From: Acidobacteriaceae bacterium | GTDB lineage: Bacteria; Acidobacteriota; Terriglobia; Terriglobales; Acidobacteriaceae | Assembly: GCA_027452125.1 (NCBI GenBank) | Contig: DAIDGZ010000109.1 | Coordinates: 1-35,196 of the forward strand | DNA length: 35,196 nt | Direction of reading: 5' to 3' | Part shown: positions 27,530 to 35,196 of the stretch, one piece after another | How the letters are laid out: each line of letters starts with the position of its first letter | Position numbering within the stretch: the stretch's first letter is position 1 | The notes under the pieces: generated by a model | The model's input: only the letters and a program-made list of their open reading frames with translations | Database searches by the model: none | Told to the model about the DNA's origin: nothing | Program-made: the position numbers and the translations under genes

Positions 27530-29306
27530 GATCGACATTGCCCCGGTGGAGGTCGCGGAGAGTGCGGTCAAGCTCGACCTTCTGCTGTGTGAGGGAGACG
27601 GTTTCCGCGAAGTCGCCGCGGCGTTCGGCCTCAGCGATGAGGGCGCGGAGCTCGCGCTGGCGGTGCTCGATGGCGCGCTCGTGGATTTCCTGAATGGCGC
27701 CGTGGACCTCGGCTTCCTGGGGGACGGTGGTTTCGCCGAGCAGGGCCTCGGCGAGCAGGGCGCGCTGGGCGGGGTCCTCGACGGCCTCGATGGGGTCGCG
27801 TGCCTCGCGTGCGGCCAGGGCCTGAAGGGCTCCGAAAGAGGCAAGGTGTTGAAACCATGCCGGTTGCTGGGAGAGCGCGGCGATGGCCAGGCGGCGGGCG
27901 CGCTCGTCGTCCGGGTCCGTGACGGCGAGGGCGCGGAGCAGGACGCGCTCCACCTCAGTGAGGGCGGAGGCGCGGATCTCGATGCGTTCGCGGCGTTTGA
28001 GGGCGGCCTGGCGCAGCTCCTCGCGGAGCAGGGCGGAGTCGATGCCGAGTTTCTGGGCGGCATCGAGGGCGAACTGGTCGCGGGCCAGCTTTTCGGGTAT
28101 GCGGCGGATGTGGGGCAGGAGGAAGTTCATGGCCTTGACCTTCTGCTCCGCGCTGGCGCCGGGGAAGAGCATGCGGGCGCGTTCGATGAGGTAGTCGGCC
28201 TGGCGGCGGGCGCCGCGCAGGGCGGCCATGTAGACCTCAATGCCCTTTTCGCGGACGAAGCGGTCGGGGTCGAGGCCGTCTTCCAGGGTGACGAGCTTGA
28301 TGGAGAAGCCCTCTTCGGTGAGCAGGGCGATGGATTTTTCGGCGGCGTTGGCGCCGGCTGCGTCGGGGTCGAAATTGACCACGAGCTGCGAGGTGTGGCG
28401 GCGGAGCAGGGCCACCTGCTGCTCAGTGAAGGCGGTGCCGCTGGTGGCGATGACGTTCTGGATGCCGCGCAGATAGACGGAGATGCAGTCCATCTGGCCC
28501 TCGACGAGGAGGGCGAACTCGAACTTGCGGATGGCGGTTTTTGCCTTGTCGAGATTGAAGAGGACGGAACCCTTGGAGTAGAGCGGGGTTTCGGGAGAGT
28601 TGATGTATTTGGGGCCGGCCTTCTCGCCGCTCTCCAGGGCGCGTGCGGTGAAGGCGATGACGCGGCCGCTCTCATTGCAGATAGGGAAGGTGACGCGCTT
28701 GCGGAAGCGGTCGTAGAGGGGGCCCATGGAGCCGTCGCCCTGCTCTTTGCTGCTGAAGAGGCCGCTGGCGCGCAGGGTTTCGGGATCGGCGATGGCGCTG
28801 AGGCGGTCGCGCAGGGCGTTGAAGCTGTCTGGCGCGTAGCCGATGTGAAATTCCTTTATACCTTTTGCATCAAGACCGCGACTGGCCAGGTATTCGCGGG
28901 CCACGGCGCCTTCGGGGCCGCGCAACTGCTCCTCAAAAAAAGAGGCAGCAGCCTCGTGCAGCTCCAGCAGCCGGCCGCGGAGGCGGGCCTCGGCGGCCTC
29001 TTCCGGCGAAGAATACTCGCGCTTGGGCAGGGGGATACCGCACTTTTGGGCGACGATGCGCACGGCCTCGGGGAAGGAGACGTTTTCGATTTTGCCAACG
29101 AAGGAGAAGACGTCGCCCGACTCATGGCAGCCGAAGCAGTGGTAGAACTGGCGTACGGCATGCACGCTGAAGGAGGGGGACTTTTCCTTATGGAAGGGGC
29201 AGAGTCCGGAGTAGTTTTGCGCGCCGGCTTTGCGCAGGCGGATGTAACCCTCGACGATCTTGACGATGTCGGCCTGTTGCTTGACGGTCTGGGCAAAGTC
29301 GCTCAT
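27522..29306 (-). CDS. dnaG: DNA primase DnaG
   Basis: The 594-residue product has the standard bacterial primase layout. Residues 36-60 carry the CHC2-type zinc finger (C36, H39, C57, C60 in GLCPFHKEKSPSFSV and YHCFGCHESGD). Residues about 125-250 form the N-terminal catalytic core with FRKRVTFPICNESGRVIAFT, and the Toprim domain has the catalytic E269 in LLVEGQMD and the DPD metal-binding triad at 313-315. The last 150 residues are helical and should bind the replicative helicase. It makes RNA primers for Okazaki fragments. The ATG at 29306 has no obvious ribosome-binding site. The antitoxin begins 45 bases after its stop, so partial cotranscription with the TA module and rpoD is possible. 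Confidence 0.97.
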   Translation of the reverse strand: MSDFAQTVKQQADIVKIVEGYIRLRKAGAQNYSGLCPFHKEKSPSFSVHAVRQFYHCFGCHESGDVFSFVGKIENVSFPEAVRIVAQKCGIPLPKREYSSPEEAAEARLRGRLLELHEAAASFFEEQLRGPEGAVAREYLASRGLDAKGIKEFHIGYAPDSFNALRDRLSAIADPETLRASGLFSSKEQGDGSMGPLYDRFRKRVTFPICNESGRVIAFTARALESGEKAGPKYINSPETPLYSKGSVLFNLDKAKTAIRKFEFALLVEGQMDCISVYLRGIQNVIATSGTAFTEQQVALLRRHTSQLVVNFDPDAAGANAAEKSIALLTEEGFSIKLVTLEDGLDPDRFVREKGIEVYMAALRGARRQADYLIERARMLFPGASAEQKVKAMNFLLPHIRRIPEKLARDQFALDAAQKLGIDSALLREELRQAALKRRERIEIRASALTEVERVLLRALAVTDPDDERARRLAIAALSQQPAWFQHLASFGALQALAAREARDPIEAVEDPAQRALLAEALLGETTVPQEAEVHGAIQEIHERAIEHRQRELRALIAEAERRGDFAETVSLTQQKVELDRTLRDLHRGNVDPA

Positions 29307-29627
29307 GTGTAGCTATATTGAGAATAAGCTGCCGCCACGGTGGGCAGGACCCGGCGATGGAAATCGACGGGCATCCGCCGAGGCAACTTGCGGGTTGGCG
29401 GCTTCATCTAAACTTTTCGAATGTAAGGTATTGCGCCTTGGTAAAGCAGTAAAAGAACTCAAAACGACACGCGAGCAACTCCCCCACTCTGCGCAGCTCG
29501 CGGCACCAGCAAACAATCCGGCAGGGGTGGTCCGCGAAGAGCACGGTCCCGTCTGCACACGTTAACCATGACGCAAGCGCGTTGCATCGCGCTGCGCAGC
29601 ACCCCACATCCCCCTGGAGGGCGCAAG
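29307..29627. other. Divergent gap between dnaG and the PA2779-like cassette
   Basis: About 320 bases without a supported gene. Toward dnaG, TTTACT and TACCTT occur 17 bases apart on the minus strand near 29425-29455, a weak promoter. GGAGGG shortly before 29628 is the ribosome-binding site of the next gene. No terminator or clear operator was seen. Confidence 0.35.
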
Positions 29628-30038
29628 ATGTCTTTTGAACCGCGGAATTTGGTTCGCACTTTCTCGTCGGCCGTTCTGATGACGGCGTTTGTTGTTCCGC
29701 AGAGCCTGCAGGCGCAGGCGGCACCGCACCTGGTGAGCCCGTCGCAGTTGCAGCAGGCGACCGTGGATGCCTCGCAGGCCAGAGAGCAGAATCTGGACAC
29801 GCTGCGCGGATTCTTCTCCTCGTCGCAGGCGCAGGAGGCGATGCACGAGGCGCACATGAACGCGCAGGAAGTGAACAAGGCGGTGGCCGGCCTGAGCGAC
29901 ACCGAACTGGCGCAACTGTCGGCGCGGGCGCAGAAGGCGCAGTCTGACTTTGCCGCCGGCAACATTGACAACCATGACCTGCTGATCATTCTGGTTGCGA
30001 TTGCCGCGCTGATTCTCATCATCGTTGCGGTGCATTGA
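29628..30038 (+). CDS. Small secreted protein with hydrophobic C-terminal tail (PA2779-like)
   Basis: The 136-residue product starts at the ATG at 29628 behind GGAGGG. It has a signal peptide (hydrophobic core about 11-24, cleavage near LQAQA), a helical, Gln/Ala-rich middle (about 35-112) including the phrase VAGLSDTELAQLSARAQK, and a terminal hydrophobic helix at about 117-135 (LLIILVAIAALILIIVAVH). The combination resembles the PA2779 family known mainly beside PA2778-type cysteine peptidases; the next gene here encodes just such a peptidase, with overlapping stop and start. The tail would anchor the protein in the inner membrane from the periplasm, or make it a substrate. Function is unknown. 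Confidence 0.65.
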   Translation: MSFEPRNLVRTFSSAVLMTAFVVPQSLQAQAAPHLVSPSQLQQATVDASQAREQNLDTLRGFFSSSQAQEAMHEAHMNAQEVNKAVAGLSDTELAQLSARAQKAQSDFAAGNIDNHDLLIILVAIAALILIIVAVH

Positions 30039-30601
30039 GAGACGGCGTGCGGGGCCGCGTGTTCCGGGCGGCCGCGGCAGGGGTGTGCCTGTGCGCAGCC
30101 CTGCACGCGGCCGAGCTGGCGAATGCGTGGATCAACGTTCCCTATGTGCAGCAAACCAAGGATGGTTGCGGCGCGGCAAGCCTGGCCATGGTGATGCAGT
30201 ACTGGGACCGCCAGGAGAATCGCAAGGCAGAGGACAAGGACAATCCGCAGCAGATTCTGCATGCGCTGTACTCTCGCGCAGCGCATGGGATCTACGCCTC
30301 GGCGATGACGCGCTATCTGGACGAGAATGGCTACCGGACATTTGCGTTTGCCGGCCAGTGGGCAGACTTTGCGCGTGAGTTACAGAAAGGGCGGCCGCTG
30401 ATTGTGGCATTGAAGCCGGGAGGCAGCCACTCACTGCACTATGTGGTGGTAGCCGGAGTGAACGATGCGGAGCAGGTGGTGCTGCTGAATGATCCTGCGC
30501 AACGCAAGCTGCTGAAAGAGGACAAGGCACGCTTTGAACGGGAATGGAAAGCCACCGGCAACTGGACTCTGCTGGCTGTGCCGGAGACGCGGCAGCACTA
30601 A
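30035..30601 (+). CDS. Exported stand-alone C39-like cysteine peptidase (PA2778-like)
   Basis: The 188-residue product can start at a TTG at 30035 that overlaps the preceding stop, or at a GTG at 30047 behind GAGAG; either gives a short signal peptide (VFRAAAAGVCLCAALHA). The mature part has the papain-like C39 landmarks: INVPYVQQTKDGCGAASLAM with Gln 39/40 and Cys45, HSLHYVVVAGV with His135, and LLNDPA with Asp153. C39 peptidases of ABC exporters cleave double-glycine leaders on the cytoplasmic side; this one lacks an ABC transporter and carries an export signal, so it should act in the periplasm. Its substrate may be the upstream small protein or a cargo of the downstream Omp85-like barrel, which is inference from operon structure. 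Confidence 0.78.
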   Translation: MRDGVRGRVFRAAAAGVCLCAALHAAELANAWINVPYVQQTKDGCGAASLAMVMQYWDRQENRKAEDKDNPQQILHALYSRAAHGIYASAMTRYLDENGYRTFAFAGQWADFARELQKGRPLIVALKPGGSHSLHYVVVAGVNDAEQVVLLNDPAQRKLLKEDKARFEREWKATGNWTLLAVPETRQH

Positions 30602-32297
30602 CGATGGATGCAGACGGCGCGCCGCGCCGCTGTGGGTGGCGGCGCTGCTGTGCCTGTGCGCGTGGCCCAGCGTTGCGGCGCAGGCGCCCACGGAGCAGGC
30701 ACTGCAGAAGCTGGCGGATGAGGGGCGCTGGCAGGAGATTGTGCGCCAGTTGCAGGATGTGCATCCGCGCACGGCGGCCATGGACTTTGACTATGGCATG
30801 GCTCTGGCCCGGCTGCAGCGCTGGGATGAGGCGCGGCATGCACTGGAGGCCGGGCAACAACTTGCACCGGCCGATCCGCGATTTCCAACAGAGCTGGCGG
30901 GGATCGCATTTACACAAAAGAACAATCCACGCGCGGTGTACTGGCTGCGCAAGGCAGTGCGGCTGAGGCCCGGCGACGCCTATGGGAACAACTTCCTGGG
31001 TGCGGTGTACGATCTGGACGGCAATCTGCCGGCGGCGTTGAAGTACTGGAATCGCGTGGGCAAGCCGCAGATTGCGCATGTGCGCGACGATCCCACGCCG
31101 GGTGTATCGCCGGCACTGCTGGATCACGCGTTCACCTTCTCCGCCACGAGTGTGCTGACGCAGCGGCAACTGCTGGATACACAGGAGCGCGTGCGTGGGC
31201 TGGGCATCTTTCCGCAGTATCAGCTTGACCTGCAGGCGCGAAGCGACGGCAGCTTTGACGTGCTGTTTCGCAGCCAGGAGCGCGATGGATGGGGCGACTC
31301 GAAGGGTGAGGCGCTGCTTCGCCTGCTGCGTGGGCTGCCCTTTCAGCAGGTTGATCCCGAGGTGTATGACCTTCACCGGGAGGCGATCAATTTTGTTTCG
31401 TTTCTGCGCTGGGATGCACAGAAGCGGCGTGTGTTTGCGACGCTTTCAGGGCCCTTTGAACAGCGCGCAACGGTGCGCTGGGAGCTGATGGCCGATCTGC
31501 GCGATGAAAACTGGGATGTGCGCAGATCGTTTGCCGGGCCAGCGCCGACACTGGCGAGTTTTCATCTGCGCAGTGCAGTCGCGGCCTTCGATTTGGCCTC
31601 GTACGCGCGCGAGCGGTGGCAGTGGAAGGCGGGCGCATCGCTCTCGCATCGCGACTTCAGGAATGTGGCGGCTGGAGCGGTGCTGACCTCGCAGATGCTG
31701 GCCGCAGGATATGAGCTGAAGCAGACGGCGCAACTCAGCGGGACGCTGTGGCGCTTGCCGGAGAGGCGCTTTGCGGTCCGGGGACAGGCCGGCGAGGAGA
31801 CGGCTCGTCTGTGGGCGCACAGAGCGGAGACGTTTGAGAAGCTGACCGGCACGGTGGGCTGGCAGTGGTTTCCGCAGGCCGTGGGCGACGATTACGAGAT
31901 GCAGGAGAAGCTGTGCGCGGGCAGGATCTTCGGGCAGGCACCGTGGGATGAGCTGTACATTCTGGGGCTGGAGCGGGATAACGATCTGCCGATGCGCGCG
32001 CACATTGGCACGCGCGATGGACGCAAGGGCAGCGCGCCGCTGGGAAGCCGCTACCTGCTGCATTCCTGGGAGATCGATAAGAATGTGTATGGCAATGGGC
32101 TGATGCGCGTGCAGCTTGGGCCATTTTTGGATACGGGCGCGATTGCAGATCCGGGAACCGCCCTGGGCTCGCAGAAGTGGCTGTGGGATACCGGGGTGGA
32201 GGCTAAATTGCATGTTCTGGGCAGCGGGATTGCGTTTTCATACGGAAAGGATCTGCGCTCGGGAAACAATGCGTTTTATGTGCGGCTGATTCGCTAG
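30534..32297 (+). CDS. TPR protein with POTRA-like and Omp85-like barrel domains; start uncertain
   Basis: The frame gives up to 587 residues from a TTG at 30534, overlapping the peptidase gene by 68 bases. A hydrophobic signal-like segment (LWVAALLCLCAWPSVAAQA, about 33-51) precedes TPR-like repeats at about 53-178 (WDEARHALEAGQQLAPADPRF, NPRAVYWLRKAVRLRPGDAYG). Residues about 197-252 look like one POTRA domain (ERVRGLGIFPQYQLDLQARSDG). Residues about 255-587 resemble a BamA/TamA-type barrel: DNDLPMRAHIGTRDG, GSRYLLHSWEIDKNVY, VQLGPFLDTGAI and the end SYGKDLRSGNNAFYVRLIR. Omp85 proteins insert or export polypeptides at the outer membrane; the family's loop-6 Arg-Gly pair appears here as Arg-Ala. 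The start is odd: see the finding on a possible frameshift at 30604-30640. Confidence 0.72.
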   Translation: MNGNGKPPATGLCWLCRRRGSTNDGCRRRAAPLWVAALLCLCAWPSVAAQAPTEQALQKLADEGRWQEIVRQLQDVHPRTAAMDFDYGMALARLQRWDEARHALEAGQQLAPADPRFPTELAGIAFTQKNNPRAVYWLRKAVRLRPGDAYGNNFLGAVYDLDGNLPAALKYWNRVGKPQIAHVRDDPTPGVSPALLDHAFTFSATSVLTQRQLLDTQERVRGLGIFPQYQLDLQARSDGSFDVLFRSQERDGWGDSKGEALLRLLRGLPFQQVDPEVYDLHREAINFVSFLRWDAQKRRVFATLSGPFEQRATVRWELMADLRDENWDVRRSFAGPAPTLASFHLRSAVAAFDLASYARERWQWKAGASLSHRDFRNVAAGAVLTSQMLAAGYELKQTAQLSGTLWRLPERRFAVRGQAGEETARLWAHRAETFEKLTGTVGWQWFPQAVGDDYEMQEKLCAGRIFGQAPWDELYILGLERDNDLPMRAHIGTRDGRKGSAPLGSRYLLHSWEIDKNVYGNGLMRVQLGPFLDTGAIADPGTALGSQKWLWDTGVEAKLHVLGSGIAFSYGKDLRSGNNAFYVRLIR

Positions 32298-32349
32298 AGG
32301 CACAGTGGCACAGCAGTCCGGATCAATTTTCTCTATATCTATCTAAAAA

Positions 32350-32365
32350 TTGGACTAGAATCCAA
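32350..32365. promoter_or_regulatory. Candidate operator of the TetR-family gene
   Basis: TTGGA (32350-32354) and TCCAA (32361-32365) are inverted around CTAGAA, ending three bases before the TetR start codon at 32369. TAGAAT at 32356-32361 resembles a -10 hexamer within the palindrome. The layout suits autorepression; no clear ribosome-binding site is visible, so a leaderless message is conceivable. Confidence 0.4.
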
Positions 32366-32368
32366 ATT

Positions 32369-32968
32369 ATGAATCGGAGTGTGCCTACACTTCGCGCCAG
32401 GCGCCGCCAGGACACGCACGCAGAGATTGTACGGGCTGCGTTTGAGCTATTTGCCGAGCATGGCTACGAGGCAGTCTCCGCGGACGAGATTGCAGCAGCA
32501 GCGGGAGTTTCGCGCGCTACCTTTTTCAATTACTTTCCACGCAAAGACCAGATTCTTCTGGAGGTGGCCAAGTCGCGCTCCGAACGGCTGAAGACTTTGC
32601 TGGCGGAGTTTCGCAGCTCAGGCCGGACCGCCAGCTTTGCCGAAGTTGTTGAGTTGCTGCTGAAGCTGACCGAGGAGAACGCGCGGATTACGCACCACTC
32701 CAAGCGGCTGCTGCTGGATACGTTTGTGGTGCACGTGACGCGTGGTCTTCTGCTGCCGGCGCGGGAGCAGGCGGTTGAGGCGCTGACGGGGATTGTGAAG
32801 AGTATTCCCGGCAGGCGACGGGCAGGCGCGAAGCTGATTGCGGAGACGTTGTTTGCCACATATCTGACAACCATGCTGGAGTGGCTGATGCGCGAGGATG
32901 CGCCGCGGCGATGGCTGACGGATGCGATGCGCGCCCGGCTGCGGCTGGTGCTGGAGGGGGCGGCATGA
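32369..32968 (+). CDS. TetR-family transcriptional regulator
   Basis: The 199-residue product has the typical TetR length. Residues about 16-62 are the DNA-binding domain (THAEIVRAAFELFAEHGYEAVSADEIAAAAGVSRATFFNYFPRKDQI), ending in the characteristic FFNYF recognition region. The remaining two thirds are the helical ligand and dimerisation domain, which is not conserved enough to name an inducer. The gene opens an operon: its stop overlaps the start of the HlyD-like gene by four bases (ATGA), followed by an ABC ATPase and permease. It most likely represses this efflux operon and itself, with an inverted repeat just before its start as the candidate site. Confidence 0.93.
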   Translation: MNRSVPTLRARRRQDTHAEIVRAAFELFAEHGYEAVSADEIAAAAGVSRATFFNYFPRKDQILLEVAKSRSERLKTLLAEFRSSGRTASFAEVVELLLKLTEENARITHHSKRLLLDTFVVHVTRGLLLPAREQAVEALTGIVKSIPGRRRAGAKLIAETLFATYLTTMLEWLMREDAPRRWLTDAMRARLRLVLEGAA

Positions 32969-34095
32969 CGCGGCGAAAGATAGTGATGGTTGCGGCGGTA
33001 GTTGCTGTGGTCGCAGTGGCGTGGATGGGCTACGCGTTGCTGGCGCGTGGCGCGAGCAATGACTACTCCGGGACGGTGGAGACGCGCGAGATCGACGTGG
33101 GCTCGAAGATTGGCGGCCGCGTCACCGAGGTGCTGGCGGAGGAAGGGCAGAGCGTGAAGGCGGGAGCGGTACTGGTCCGCTTTGAGTGTCATGAACTGAC
33201 GGCACAGCGCGTACAGGCCGCGGCGCAGGCGATGCAGGCGCGGGCAGAACTGGAGCGCATGGAGCGCGGCAACCGACCGGAAGAGATTGCCGAAGCCAAG
33301 GCTGCGGCTGCCGCGGCCAAAGCTGGGCTGCAGGAGGCGCGCAATGGCCCGCGCACGCAGGAGATTGAGCAGGCGCAGGCAGACTTTGCCGCGGCGCAGG
33401 CAGATGCAGCCAATGCGCAGACCTTCTACGCGCGCATGAAGAATCTGGTGGCCAAGGACATCGTATCGCGGCAGCAGTTTGACGATGCGCGCGACAAGCG
33501 CGATGCGGCAGCGCAGCGTGCGGAGGCGGCACGGCAGCAACTGGCGCTGCTGCGAGCAGGGACCCGGCCGGAGGCGGTGCAGGCGGCGGAGGCGCGCTAC
33601 GAGCAGGCGCAGGCAGCGGCGGTGCTGGCAGCGCAGGGATTTCGCAAGGAAGATATTGAGGCAGCGCGTGGACGGCTGGCCGCTGCAGAGGCCAATGTGG
33701 CCGCACTGGATGCGCAACTGAGCGAGGCACAGCTAACTGCGCCGGCGGATGCCGTGGTGGAGACGGTGAGCATTCGTCCAGGCGACCTGGTGTCACCGGG
33801 GCGCATCGTGATGACGCTGCTGGAGCCCTCGCAGCTATGGGTGAAGATTTATCTTCCGGAGACGGATCTGGCGCGCGTGCGACTGGGAGAGCGGGCTGAG
33901 GTGCATGTGGACTCCTTTGCGGGACGGGTATTCACCGGACATGTGGAGCAGATTGCCGCGCAGGCGGAGTTTTTGCCGCGCAATGTGCAGACACGGAGCG
34001 ATCGCGAGCACGAGGTGTTTGGCGCAAAGGTGTACGTGGACAATCCGCAGGGCGTACTCAAGTCTGGCATGTCGGCGACGGTGCGCCTGCGATGA
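32965..34095 (+). CDS. HlyD-family membrane fusion (periplasmic adaptor) protein
   Basis: The 376-residue product starts at the ATG at 32965, overlapping the tetR-type stop and preceded by GGAGGGGG. A single N-terminal membrane anchor spans about 5-26. [18 protein letters not shown] and [19 protein letters not shown] form the first lipoyl half; about 80-255 is a long Ala/Gln/Glu-rich alpha-helical hairpin; [23 protein letters not shown] is the second lipoyl half, and [16 protein letters not shown] belongs to the beta-barrel domain. It resembles YbhG-type adaptors that join an ABC-2 transporter to an outer-membrane channel. The following ATPase gene overlaps its stop by four bases. No TolC-like gene is visible, though it may follow outside the window. 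Confidence 0.93.
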   Translation: MTRRKIVMVAAVVAVVAVAWMGYALLARGASNDYSGTVETREIDVGSKIGGRVTEVLAEEGQSVKAGAVLVRFECHELTAQRVQAAAQAMQARAELERMERGNRPEEIAEAKAAAAAAKAGLQEARNGPRTQEIEQAQADFAAAQADAANAQTFYARMKNLVAKDIVSRQQFDDARDKRDAAAQRAEAARQQLALLRAGTRPEAVQAAEARYEQAQAAAVLAAQGFRKEDIEAARGRLAAAEANVAALDAQLSEAQLTAPADAVVETVSIRPGDLVSPGRIVMTLLEPSQLWVKIYLPETDLARVRLGERAEVHVDSFAGRVFTGHVEQIAAQAEFLPRNVQTRSDREHEVFGAKVYVDNPQGVLKSGMSATVRLR

Positions 34096-35021
34096 ATGCC
34101 GCGATCACTGCCGAGCATTTGACGATCCGCTTTGGCTCGTTCACCGCGGTGAACGACGTAAGCTTTGCGGTGGAGCAGGGCGAGATCTTCGGGTTTCTCG
34201 GGCCGAATGGATCCGGAAAGACCACAATCATCAAGGCGCTGTGCGGACTGCTGAAGCCTTCATCGGGCACGGGGACGATTCTGGGCATGGACATCCAGCG
34301 CGATGCGGCGGAGATCAAGCGGCGCGTGGGCTACATGTCTCAGAAGTTCGGATTGTATGAAGACCTGACGGTAGCAGAGAACATCAAGTTTTATGCGGGT
34401 GTCTACGGCATCGCGGGGCGGCAGGCGGAGCAGCGCAAGGACGAGGTGCTGGCGCTGACCGGGATCGAGCATTATCTGAACCGCCGCGCGGGGCAGCTTT
34501 CAGGCGGCTGGAAGCAGCGGCTGGCGCTGGCCTGTGCGATTATCCACTCGCCGGAGGTGGTCTTTCTCGATGAGCCAACGGCGGGCATTGATCCGGTGGC
34601 GCGGCGCGCGCTGTGGGATCTTCTGTTTCGGCTTTCAGGACAGGGCGTGACATTTTTTGTGACCACGCACTACATGGACGAAGCGGAGCGCTGCGGGCGC
34701 GTGGGCTACATCTACCTTTCAAACCTGGTGGCGATTGGTACGGTGGCCGAGTTGCAGCAACTGCCTGCGGCCAATCCTCCGCGTACGTCGCGGCTGCAGA
34801 TTGCGACGGCGAATGCTTCGGCGATCCTCGAGTCGGTACGCGCATTGGCGGGCGTGCGGGAGGCCACCATCTTTGGCCAGTCGATTCATGCGCTGGTGGA
34901 CACAGAGAGGATCGATGCACTGAAGGCGCAACTGCCGCAGGCGCGGATGGAGGTGATCACGCCGTCGCTGGAAGATGTATTCGTCACGCTGACCTACAGG
35001 ATCATGGAGACGGCGCAATGA
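34092..35021 (+). CDS. ABC transporter ATP-binding protein (ABC-2 efflux type)
   Basis: The 309-residue product has a complete nucleotide-binding domain: Walker [10 protein letters not shown] at 37-45, Q-loop in [13 protein letters not shown], signature LSGGW at 136-140, Walker B VVFLDE at 156-161, and the switch His in [11 protein letters not shown]. The C-terminal 80 residues form the regulatory extension common in drug, Na+ or polysaccharide efflux ATPases (DrrA/YbhF type). It energises the permease encoded next, whose start codon overlaps its stop by four bases. With the adaptor and TetR regulator the set resembles the E. coli ybhGFSR efflux operon. YbhF has two ATPase domains, whereas this protein has one. 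Confidence 0.95.
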   Translation: MNAAITAEHLTIRFGSFTAVNDVSFAVEQGEIFGFLGPNGSGKTTIIKALCGLLKPSSGTGTILGMDIQRDAAEIKRRVGYMSQKFGLYEDLTVAENIKFYAGVYGIAGRQAEQRKDEVLALTGIEHYLNRRAGQLSGGWKQRLALACAIIHSPEVVFLDEPTAGIDPVARRALWDLLFRLSGQGVTFFVTTHYMDEAERCGRVGYIYLSNLVAIGTVAELQQLPAANPPRTSRLQIATANASAILESVRALAGVREATIFGQSIHALVDTERIDALKAQLPQARMEVITPSLEDVFVTLTYRIMETAQ

Positions 35022-35196
35022 AGCATCTGTTTCATGGACTGCTGCCGGTGTGCCGCAAAGAGGCAGTGCATATTGTGCGCGATCCGGGCACGCTGTTTTT
35101 TGCGCTGCTGATTCCTATGGTGCAGCTGTTCCTGTTCGGTTTCGCGGTGGATACCAATGTGCGCCAGATTCCGACGGTGGTGCTGGACGAGTCGCA
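35018..35196 (+). CDS. ABC-2 type permease, N-terminal fragment
   Basis: The frame starts at the ATG at 35018 (ATGA overlap with the ATPase stop) and runs off the window, so only 59 residues are visible. [33 protein letters not shown] is the usual opening of ABC-2 permeases: an amphipathic KE-x-x-x-x-x-RDP connector, then the first transmembrane helix, followed by a [14 protein letters not shown] extracytoplasmic start as in YbhS/YbhR and YhhJ-like proteins. A second permease gene is likely to follow. Confidence 0.9.
   Translation, partial: MKHLFHGLLPVCRKEAVHIVRDPGTLFFALLIPMVQLFLFGFAVDTNVRQIPTVVLDES

Noticed and set aside
27426-29312. A 628-codon open frame on the plus strand opposite dnaG
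   Set aside because: It mirrors dnaG almost end to end, is extremely Gly/Ala/Asp/Glu-rich and has no motif; dnaG on the minus strand has all catalytic residues.

Overview
The window looks like a chromosomal segment of an acidobacterium, probably of the Terriglobia/Acidobacteriaceae group. It is GC-rich and has three very large Oar-like TonB-dependent receptors, each with an N-terminal carboxypeptidase-regulatory-like domain and no SusD partner. It also has a membrane protein with an N-terminal region I associate with acidobacterial proteins. Tat-exported sugar enzymes and several TTG starts fit this too. The assignment rests on gene-family content; no rRNA or other marker was compared.

Left part (1-8.7 kb): the tail of a probable dCMP deaminase, the first Oar-like receptor with a strong terminator, a YceI-family protein read leftward behind a 24-bp palindrome, a bacterial sugar transferase, a LacI-family regulator, and a Tat-exported TIM-barrel sugar isomerase/epimerase-like protein. 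Middle (8.7-23.3 kb): a second receptor (minus) divergent from a one-TM protein with a putative DNA-binding-like N-terminus; the heptose-activation pair hddA-hddC; a minus-strand pair of a Tat-exported GH1 beta-glycosidase and a secreted parallel beta-helix protein; then the third receptor. Together these resemble a dispersed carbohydrate capture and degradation locus: receptors for uptake across the outer membrane, a glycosidase and a beta-helix protein in the periplasm or outside, and a LacI regulator.

Right part (23.3-35.2 kb): a two-TM potassium-channel-like protein shares a bidirectional terminator with rpoD. The housekeeping dnaG...rpoD pair is split by a ParE/ParD-type toxin-antitoxin module whose promoter and palindrome overlap the dnaG stop codon. 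Divergent from dnaG is a three-gene cassette: a small secreted protein with a hydrophobic tail (PA2779-like), a stand-alone periplasmic C39-like cysteine peptidase (PA2778-like), and a TPR-POTRA-Omp85-like barrel protein. I consider this the best candidate for an under-described system. The window closes with a tightly overlapping TetR / HlyD-like adaptor / ABC ATPase / ABC-2 permease efflux operon, cut by the window end.

Two divergent intergenic regions carry arrays of the same imperfect 8-bp repeat (consensus GCRAGTTA), and several intergenic regions carry good palindromes that look like operators. No tRNA, rRNA, insertion sequence or CRISPR array was recognised.
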